13,517 nt of DNA from Gammaproteobacteria bacterium. GTDB taxonomy: Bacteria; Pseudomonadota; Gammaproteobacteria; Chromatiales; Chromatiaceae. The notes beneath the pieces were generated by a model, which did not search any database, was not told where the DNA came from, and was given only the letters and a program-made list of their open reading frames with translations. The stretch covers positions 1 through 13,517 of the forward strand of contig JAUXDV010000022.1 in NCBI GenBank assembly GCA_030620735.1. The letters are read 5' to 3'. The translations under genes were made by a program, and so were the position numbers. Positions 7,373-12,177 of this stretch are shown in pieces (within the stretch, counting starts at the first letter, position 1; every line of letters begins with the position of its first letter).

Positions 7373-8293
7373 ATGCCGCAACCCCGCACCGACAAGGCGC
7401 CTCTGGATGAGGTGATGATGGCCATGGACGTGGTCGATACATTGCGCCATCAGAAACTGCTGGTAGATCGTGAGTTGCACTCCGCAGAGCGCGAGCAGAA
7501 ACTCATAGAGCGCCTGCGCAAGCTCTACGCCTCCCAGGGAATCGAGGTTCCTGACAGCATTCTTGCTGAAGGCGTCAAGGCGTTGGAGGAGGATCGCTTC
7601 ACCTACAAGCCTCCCGCAAAAGGACTTCAGACCTCCCTGGCGCACATGTATATCGAGCGCGGAAAAGTGTCAAAGTGGTTCGGGGCAGCCGTACTGTCGC
7701 TGTCACTAATGTGGGGTGGCTGGTATGCGGCCTTCCAGGCGCCGGAAAACCGCCGCCTCGAACGCATGGAGGCGCTACCGGCTGAACTGGTTGCCGAGCG
7801 AGATGCCATCAACTCTATCGCGCGTGTAGATGATGCAAAAGAGAGTGCAGACAGCCACTACCAGACTGCCATGGCGGCGCTCAGCACCGGTGACACCGAT
7901 ACTGCATTAAACACCTACAAGACACTTCAATCCCTGCATCAGCTCCTTGCATCCAGCTTTACGATACGGATCGTCTCCCGCCCCGGTGAACGCAGTGGTG
8001 TTTGGCGGGAGCCAAATGATAACCGCGGAGCAAAAAACTACTACCTGATTGTTGAAGCTATCGACTCCAGCGGAAATACTGTGGCGACACCGGTGATGAA
8101 CGAAGAGGATGGCAAGATGTACAGTGTCAATCAATGGGGGCTCAGGGTTGCCCATTCCGTTTATCAGCGGGTAGCCGCAGACAAGCAGGACGATGGCATT
8201 ATTCAGAAACGTGAGATCGGAGCGAAAAAAAGCGGATACATCGAACCGGAATACAGCATCTCGACCACTGGAGCAAAAATCACATCATGGTAG
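7373..8293 (+). CDS. DUF6384-like single-pass membrane protein
   Basis: This 306-residue protein begins with a charged helical domain (about 11-80). Its opening 'LDEVMMAMDVVDTLRHQKLLVDREL' pattern and 'LYASQGIEVPDSILAEGVKALEEDRFTY' segment match what I remember of DUF6384 proteins. I am fairly but not fully sure of that family name. A single transmembrane segment spans about 103-121 (rich in Ala, Leu, Trp, Gly, flanked by 'KVSKW' and 'PENRR'). By the positive-inside rule the N-terminal domain is probably cytoplasmic and the remaining 185 residues lie across the membrane. That distal part has a helical stalk (127-195) and then a beta-rich domain (197-305) with 'FTIRIVSRPGE' and 'NYYLIVEAIDSSGN'. 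There is no strong ribosome site; translation is probably coupled to the upstream stop eight bases away. The function is undescribed as far as I know. Confidence 0.83.
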   Translation: MPQPRTDKAPLDEVMMAMDVVDTLRHQKLLVDRELHSAEREQKLIERLRKLYASQGIEVPDSILAEGVKALEEDRFTYKPPAKGLQTSLAHMYIERGKVSKWFGAAVLSLSLMWGGWYAAFQAPENRRLERMEALPAELVAERDAINSIARVDDAKESADSHYQTAMAALSTGDTDTALNTYKTLQSLHQLLASSFTIRIVSRPGERSGVWREPNDNRGAKNYYLIVEAIDSSGNTVATPVMNEEDGKMYSVNQWGLRVAHSVYQRVAADKQDDGIIQKREIGAKKSGYIEPEYSISTTGAKITSW

Positions 8294-8297
8294 GAAC

Positions 8298-9752
8298 ATG
8301 TTAAGCGGCCGCAATGCCCTGCAAAATATCAACCTGACTCTGCAGCAACTGCATCAACAGGTAGATGAGTCCGACCGCCAGATTCAGCAGTCCAGCGACG
8401 GTCTGCTCAGCCTGCAGCAACAGCAGACACAAAATTACCGTCAGCTGGCAAAAATCCGCCTCGACAATATTATCAGCGGGGAGGTTGTGGCTGGACTGGA
8501 AACAGCAGACTTACGCGTCAGAGAGTTGCTGCAAATACGCAGCGAGGCATTGTCTGATCTCTCGACCCGGCTTGAAAATGCCCGCGGTGACCAACAACAG
8601 CTGGAGCAGCACAGAGAGACGCAGGCCGACCATGTCGCGGCAGCAGCAACTGCGCTGGATGACCAGGAGACAACAACCCGCAAACATCTTCAACATGACC
8701 CTGTCTACAGCCGCCAACAACAAAATTCAGAGAATGCAGATCGCATAGCAGTCCAGGCTGAAGAGAAGATGCAGGAGGCGCAACACAACCGTAAAGAGAA
8801 GGGAAAAACCTACGAGAACGATCCGCTGTTCTCCTATCTATGGCGCAGGGGTTATGGAACTCCTGCCTATTCCGCCACTCCTCTCACCCGTTTTCTCGAT
8901 AAGTGGGTTGCACGGCTTTGCAAATATCACGCCGCCAGACCCAACTACGCCAGGCTGCTGGAGATTCCGGCCCGCCTGAAAGAACATGCAGAGCAACAGC
9001 GTATAACGGCAGATAAAGAGTTTGATGCTCTTGAGGAGATAGAGCAAAATGCAGCCGCGGAAGATGGTATTCCTGCTCTTCGCCAGGCGTATCAGGAAGC
9101 CGAGCAGAAGCTCGATGAGATCGATGCCGCCATCAAGCTGCATGAAGAACAGATCATGCAGCTGATGCAGCAGAAAGCGGATTATGCCACAGGTGATGAC
9201 GCCCGTTTCAAAGAGGCCATCGATACGCTTGCCGCCAGCCTGAAGCGGGAGAACATGGATACCCTCTACCGCTATGCCCGCCTAACCACGACTGCTGAAG
9301 ATGATCTACTGGTGAGTGAGCTGCCCGCCGCCGAACAACGTCTTGGACAGATTCAGCAGAGCCTTCGCGAAAACAAGCGCGCGCACGACAAACACCTCGC
9401 CAGGCTCGCGGAACTTGAACAGGTGCGGCGCAATTTCAAGAGCCACCGCTTTGACGACATCCACTCCGTATTCGGCAACGGGACAACACTCACCCTGATG
9501 CTCAACCAGTTTCTGCAGGGGCTCGCCAACTCGGGTGATTTGTGGGAGACCATTCGCCGTGAACAGCAATATCGCCCGACAAGCTCCAACTCTCCTTTTG
9601 GAAACCGCAGCATCGGCAGACGCACAAGCACCTGGCGTTTTCCCGGTGGAGGCGGAGGAAGTCCATGGGGCGGTGGTGGATGGGGAGGCGGGGGTCTCGG
9701 AGGAGGAGGCCTTGGCGGCGGAGGCGGTTTTCGTACAGGAGGTGGTTTCTAG
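8298..9752 (+). CDS. Long coiled-coil protein with glycine-rich C-terminal tail
   Basis: I do not recognise this 484-residue protein. Residues about 8-170 are Gln- and Glu-rich coiled coil. A distinct central block at 172-226 contains many aromatic residues ('DPLFSYLWRRGYGTPAYS', 'RFLDKWVARLCKYHAARPNY') and looks like a conserved fold. More coiled coil runs from about 227 to 385. A short hydrophobic helix pair follows ('LTLMLNQFLQGLA', 397-409). Finally comes a basic Ser/Arg linker and a Gly-rich tail from 450 to the end. There is no signal peptide or membrane segment. The frame is open upstream to an ATG at 8193, but that stretch overlaps the preceding gene by 101 bases and reads like an out-of-frame shadow. 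The ATG at 8298, four bases after the upstream stop with AGGA just before it, is the better start. It probably acts together with the two genes upstream. Confidence 0.82.
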   Translation: MLSGRNALQNINLTLQQLHQQVDESDRQIQQSSDGLLSLQQQQTQNYRQLAKIRLDNIISGEVVAGLETADLRVRELLQIRSEALSDLSTRLENARGDQQQLEQHRETQADHVAAAATALDDQETTTRKHLQHDPVYSRQQQNSENADRIAVQAEEKMQEAQHNRKEKGKTYENDPLFSYLWRRGYGTPAYSATPLTRFLDKWVARLCKYHAARPNYARLLEIPARLKEHAEQQRITADKEFDALEEIEQNAAAEDGIPALRQAYQEAEQKLDEIDAAIKLHEEQIMQLMQQKADYATGDDARFKEAIDTLAASLKRENMDTLYRYARLTTTAEDDLLVSELPAAEQRLGQIQQSLRENKRAHDKHLARLAELEQVRRNFKSHRFDDIHSVFGNGTTLTLMLNQFLQGLANSGDLWETIRREQQYRPTSSNSPFGNRSIGRRTSTWRFPGGGGGSPWGGGGWGGGGLGGGGLGGGGGFRTGGGF

Positions 9753-9840
9753 GAGGCTGTCCGAGAATAGAAGACCTACTGCGGGAACATCCTTTTATTG
9801 CGCTATCATATTGGGGAACACTTTTGAATAAGGACCAGCA

Positions 9841-10167
9841 ATGCAATCTTTTTCTATCCGCGATCTGCGGGAAAGAACCGGTGAGTTGAGCCGCGAGGCT
9901 GAGCAGGGCCATCTGGCACTGGTAACACGGCATGGCCATCCTCTGTTTATCAGCGTGCCTTTTTCCGATGAGCTGGTTCAGCACGGCGTCTATACGGCGC
10001 TGGCGGAAGGCCTCTATACAGACGGTGTCATCTCCCTCGGGAAGGCTGCAAAACTTGCGCGTATGTCAATTCCCGGTTTTGCCGCCCATTTAAGCCAACT
10101 GAATATCCCTGTGGTGGATTATGATGGCGATGAACTGGCGGACGAACTACGCTACTTCGAGAGATGA
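9841..10167 (+). CDS. Fusion antitoxin: Phd/YefM-like N-terminus plus UPF0175 domain
   Basis: This 108-residue predicted type II antitoxin would neutralise the toxin encoded next and repress the operon. Residues 1-47 read like a Phd/YefM DNA-binding module ('FSIRDLRERTGELSREAEQG', then 'LVTRHGHPLFISVPF'). Residues 48-108 read like UPF0175: 'GVYTALAEGLYTDGVISLGKAAKLARMSIPGFAAHLSQLNIPVVDY'. UPF0175 proteins commonly precede DUF3368 toxins, as here. The start is supported by AAGGA at 9830-9834, six bases before ATG. A TATCAT (9804-9809) could serve as a -10 box, but I see no matching -35. Its last four bases (ATGA) overlap the toxin start, as expected for coupled translation. It sits 88 bases after the glycine-rich-tail gene and looks like an independent module. 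Confidence 0.87.
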   Translation: MQSFSIRDLRERTGELSREAEQGHLALVTRHGHPLFISVPFSDELVQHGVYTALAEGLYTDGVISLGKAAKLARMSIPGFAAHLSQLNIPVVDYDGDELADELRYFER

Positions 10168-10670
10168 AGCCACGCCCCTGCGCCAGGATAATCGTCGCCG
10201 ATACAGGGCCGTTGATTGCGCTTGCCAGACTCAATCAACTGGAACTGCTGACAGCCCTGTTTTCGAAGATCCATATTCACAGGGTGGTTTTGTCTGAAGC
10301 AAGCGTAAATACGGAATATACGGAGGCAGAACCAATCCTTTCATTTGCCATGCAACACGCGTCGGTGGAGCAAACCATTGACAACGACCTCAACAAACGC
10401 TTACTCGCTACGCTGGACGCGGGAGAAGCACAGGCGATTGTACTAGCCAGGGAACTGCAGTGTGGTGTACTGATGGATGAAAAACGTGGCAGGCAGGTTG
10501 CAATACGACGCAATATTCCGGTCGTTGGCGTGCTGGGCGTCTTGCTCCAGGCAAAGCGTGAGGGGTATCTTGGAGAATTGAAATCAATGCTCATGCAGTT
10601 GCAAAATTCGGACTACCGGCTATCGGAAGAACTCGTGGAGAGGGTATTGGAATTAGCTGGAGAGCCGTAA
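10164..10670 (+). CDS. DUF3368 PIN-like toxin
   Basis: This 168-residue protein is a predicted PIN-fold ribonuclease toxin of the DUF3368 family, expected to cleave RNA using a metal-bound acidic cluster. The opening 'IIVADTGPLIALARLNQLELL' (Asp13) is the family signature. Further candidate acidic residues are Glu45, Asp85 and Glu88 in 'LDAGEAQAIVLA', and Asp105 in 'VLMDEKRGRQVA'. The C-terminal 'GVLGVLLQAKREGYLGELKSMLMQL' is also typical of the family. All key positions look intact, so the toxin is probably active. It starts inside the stop codon of the antitoxin gene (ATGA overlap). The specific RNA target is not known. Confidence 0.9.
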   Translation: MKPRPCARIIVADTGPLIALARLNQLELLTALFSKIHIHRVVLSEASVNTEYTEAEPILSFAMQHASVEQTIDNDLNKRLLATLDAGEAQAIVLARELQCGVLMDEKRGRQVAIRRNIPVVGVLGVLLQAKREGYLGELKSMLMQLQNSDYRLSEELVERVLELAGEP

Positions 10671-10806
10671 AGGATTTCCTGCGTGAATCCACCCCGCTAG
10701 GGAAAAAAGATCGTCAAGTGCACCATCGCTAATCTTTCCAGACTCTCCATCACGCGGGATCGCGCCATCCGGGAATATCTTTACTCTGACCCCGAATATC
10801 TCCGGG
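10671..10806. other. Non-coding gap between the two toxin-antitoxin modules
   Basis: No gene is supported here. Nested inverted segments are present: GCGTGA (10681-10686) with TCACGC (10750-10755), and GGAAAAAAGAT (10701-10711) with ATCTTTCC (10732-10739, two bases bulged). Nearer the promoter, CCGGGAATAT and ATATCTCCGG can pair with one mismatch. I looked for an attC at this boundary and found no GTTRRRY end. Confidence 0.4.
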
Positions 10807-10835
10807 TTGACGGACTTATTATGTGCGCTTATACT
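10807..10835 (+). promoter_or_regulatory. Near-consensus promoter of yefM-yoeB
   Basis: TTGACG (10807-10812), exactly 17 bases, then TATACT (10830-10835): five of six matches in each box. The expected start near 10842 falls inside the operator region and leaves a leader of about 37 bases. This is the strongest promoter in the window. Confidence 0.82.
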
Positions 10836-10838
10836 CAC

Positions 10839-10856
10839 TGTACGCTTTTCTGTACA
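10839..10856 (+). promoter_or_regulatory. Candidate YefM operator with two TGTAC cores
   Basis: TGTACG (10839-10844) and TGTACA (10851-10856) lie just after the -10 box, 12 bases centre to centre. E. coli YefM binds paired palindromes with TGTACA cores. The same core and about the same spacing here support negative autoregulation by YefM and YefM-YoeB over the transcription start. Confidence 0.7.
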
Positions 10857-10878
10857 AAGCAATGCCAGTGAGGTTACT

Positions 10879-11130
10879 ATGGACGCCATCAGTTACACTG
10901 TTGCCCGTGCCAACTTAGCGAAAACCATGGAAAAAGTCTGCAATGACCATGACCCGGTGATTATCACCCGGAAACGGGAGTCTCCTGTGGTGATGATTTC
11001 ATTGGACGATTACCAAGCCATGGAGGAAACCACATACTTGCTCCGATCCCCCGCCAATGCTCGGCACCTTCTTGAGTCGATTGCAGAGCTCGAAGCCGGG
11101 CATGGAACTGAGCGAAAGCTGTTTGAATGA
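10879..11130 (+). CDS. yefM: YefM antitoxin
   Basis: This antitoxin binds and inhibits YoeB and represses its own promoter. The 83-residue length equals E. coli YefM. The N-terminal dimerisation/DNA-binding part reads 'ISYTVARANLAKTMEKVCNDHDPVIITRK...VVMISLDDYQAMEET', the Phd/YefM signature. The acidic C-terminal tail 'LLESIAELEAGHGTERKLFE' is the segment that wraps the toxin. The frame is open upstream to 10807, but that ATG overlaps the -35 box. The ATG at 10879, preceded by GAGG (10870-10873), gives the family length and lies downstream of the promoter and operators. The last four bases overlap the yoeB start (ATGA). Confidence 0.95.
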   Translation: MDAISYTVARANLAKTMEKVCNDHDPVIITRKRESPVVMISLDDYQAMEETTYLLRSPANARHLLESIAELEAGHGTERKLFE

Positions 11131-11387
11131 AAATCACTTTTTCGAGCAAGTCTTGGGATAATTACCTGTATTGGCAAAAAACGGATAAAGCCATGCTCAA
11201 ACGCATAAATGCACTAATTAAAGATATACAGCGTACACCTTTTGAAGGAATAGGAAAACCTGAACCGTTGAAACATGGCTTATCCGGATATTGGTCTCGA
11301 CGCATCAATGATGAACATAGACTTGTTTATAAGGTAATTGACGATCAAATATTCATCGCCCAACTCCGTTATCACTATAGTTACTAA
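11127..11387 (+). CDS. yoeB: YoeB toxin, ribosome-dependent mRNA interferase
   Basis: This toxin cleaves mRNA in the ribosomal A site and so halts translation when YefM is degraded. The 86-residue protein follows E. coli YoeB almost line by line ('SWDNYLYWQKTDK', 'RINALIKDIQRTPFEGIGKPEPLKHGLSGYWSRRI', 'EHRLVYKV', 'LRYHY'). The catalytic residues Glu46, Arg65, His83 and Tyr84 are all present, so it should be active. Two extra residues follow the usual HY terminus. The gene is clearly more AT-rich than the helicases around it, in keeping with horizontal transfer. An attC site begins four bases after the stop codon, marking yefM-yoeB as an integron cassette. Confidence 0.96.
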   Translation: MKITFSSKSWDNYLYWQKTDKAMLKRINALIKDIQRTPFEGIGKPEPLKHGLSGYWSRRINDEHRLVYKVIDDQIFIAQLRYHYSY

Positions 11388-11390
11388 AGC

Positions 11391-11478
11391 ACATAACGCC
11401 GCAATTCACCGGAGGCAAAATGCATAGTGAGGAACGAATGACGCTTTTTGCCGTCCGCGCGAAATTGCCTTGTTAGAC
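11391..11478 (+). other. Integron attC recombination site of the yefM-yoeB cassette
   Basis: The 88-base element starts with an R''-like ACATAAC (11391-11397) and ends with GTTAGAC (11472-11478), a perfect match to the R' consensus GTTRRRY. Between them the arms pair as in attC. TAAC pairs with GTTA. A three-base unpaired spacer follows (GCC opposite CTT). GCAATT (11401-11406) then pairs with AATTGC (11463-11468). After a short asymmetric stretch with extra bases, GGCAAAA and GC pair with GC and TTTTGCC (one mismatch), leaving a terminal loop of about 20 bases. Unpaired central spacer and extrahelical bases are the hallmarks of attC. It follows the yoeB stop directly, the normal cassette position. 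Confidence 0.85.
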
Positions 11479-11495
11479 TGCGAGCTGCCATACAC

Positions 11496-11515
11496 TGAGG
11501 CACTCATTTGCCTCA
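11496..11515. repeat. Perfect 7-bp hairpin downstream of attC
   Basis: TGAGGCA (11496-11502), loop CTCATT, TGCCTCA (11509-11515). It lies 17 bases after the attC end. Only a short T-containing stretch (CATTTAC) follows, so a terminator role is doubtful. Confidence 0.8.
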
Positions 11516-11574
11516 CATTTACTGGAGCGTGGTATGGACATCCGCACAGTACAGAAGTATTTACCACGTGTACG

Positions 11575-11668
11575 ACCAACATCAGAACTCCTGGACTCGA
11601 TTCAATAAAATCAAAAGCTTACCCATTCTTTCCGGATATTAAGATGAGACCAGAATACGTAGGTTGGT
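11575..11668. repeat. Imperfect 94-base inverted repeat, possible decayed attC
   Basis: ACCAAC (11575-11580) is the inverse of GTTGGT (11663-11668). Inside, CTGGACTC and AATA on the left have matches on the right (GAGACCAG, TATT) after a roughly 10-base non-pairing stretch. Ends in AAC/GTT, internal mismatch and length recall attC. However, the right end GTTGGTG breaks the GTTRRRY rule and the pairing is weak. Confidence 0.3.
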
Positions 11669-11762
11669 GCTGAAGAGGGTTGAGGATCTCCCATTGACGG
11701 GCGATGGTGTTGTGGAGGGATGCTTTGGGCATTGGGTGATATAGAGCGTTCGTGTGAAATAT

Positions 11763-12107
11763 TCACCTGGTGCGTGAAGCGTCTCCGCCATCCGGAACTA
11801 CCTGCCGCATCATCTCCGCCGGACTCCACTGCTGAAACTTCTGGAACTGTTCGCTGCCCCGGGTAATCGCCTGCCCCATCTCCTGCATGTTGCCCTCGAT
11901 GCGCAGCATGCTTTCGCTCATGTAGGTGACATTTTCCGCCATCAGCGCCACGCTCACATTCATTGCCGCGACATCCCTGGACAATGAGCCGATATGGCCG
12001 TTCATCTCGGTCATGTTGCTGCTCATGTCATACATCAACTTGACAAAAACAAGGGCTACAAGCGCAGCGCCGACGATGATGACGATCTGACCTGTTTTCG
12101 CATTCAC
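11763..12107 (-). CDS. Small membrane-anchored methionine-rich coiled-coil protein
   Basis: This protein has 114 residues from a GTG start at 12107. An ATG at 12134 is in frame, but the strong ribosome site AAGGAG (12117-12122 on the complement) lies inside that extension and nine bases before the GTG, so GTG is preferred. A single membrane segment spans about 8-26 ('IVIIVGAALVALVFVKLMY'). It is followed by an unusually regular coiled coil: Met, Ile, Leu or Val occupy every a/d position from 28 to 81 in strict 4-3 spacing, nine of the sixteen being Met. The tail 'FQKFQQWSPAEMMRQVVPDG' resembles a segment I associate with small uncharacterised gammaproteobacterial proteins. It lies 70 bases downstream of recD on the same strand and may be co-transcribed. 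No function is known to me. Confidence 0.72.
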   Translation of the reverse strand: MNAKTGQIVIIVGAALVALVFVKLMYDMSSNMTEMNGHIGSLSRDVAAMNVSVALMAENVTYMSESMLRIEGNMQEMGQAITRGSEQFQKFQQWSPAEMMRQVVPDGGDASRTR

Positions 12108-12177
12108 AATCCCTCTCTCCTTATAACCATACAATCAATACGTGCTTTGACAATAGTACCGGCAGCAGTGAGACAGT

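Larger units (their letters stand above)
11479..11762. other. Non-coding region after attC, with hairpins but no supported gene
   Basis: I see no gene here. The possible open frames are short and patternless. A 24-codon frame at 11534-11608 with GGAG six bases before its ATG is the only one with a plausible start. The stretch holds a perfect hairpin at 11496-11515 and a larger imperfect inverted repeat at 11575-11668. At its right end GTGAAATATTCAC (11754-11766) is a short palindrome that covers the stop codon of the minus-strand gene. It may be a degraded cassette or a relic of an insertion. Confidence 0.5.

Noticed and set aside
8193..8297. Longer start for the Gly-tail protein, adding 35 residues.
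   Set aside because: It would overlap the upstream coding sequence by 101 bases. The added residues look like an out-of-frame reading, and the ATG at 8298 sits right after the upstream stop with AGGA.
9753..9775. GAGGCTGTCCGAGAATAG after the Gly-tail gene as an insertion-sequence end.
   Set aside because: It resembles some transposon termini, but no inverted partner or target duplication was found nearby.
10807..10878. Longer yefM start giving 107 residues.
   Set aside because: It would begin on the -35 box, upstream of the transcription start. The 83-residue form equals the known family length.
10653..10889. Minus-strand 78-codon frame opposite the gap before yefM.
   Set aside because: It overlaps the end of the DUF3368 toxin, the promoter, the operators and the yefM start, has no ribosome site, and matches nothing I know.
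11534..11608. 24-codon frame (starting MDIRTVQKYLPRV) considered as an integrase N-terminal remnant or a cassette gene.
   Set aside because: Too short to judge. No integrase motif follows in any frame, and the likeness to the start of IntI proteins is faint.
12126..12153. Minus-strand TTGTCA / 16 bases / TATGGT as a promoter for the small membrane protein gene.
   Set aside because: Its predicted transcription start (about 12119) would fall inside the ribosome site AAGGAG at 12117-12122, cutting it from the message.
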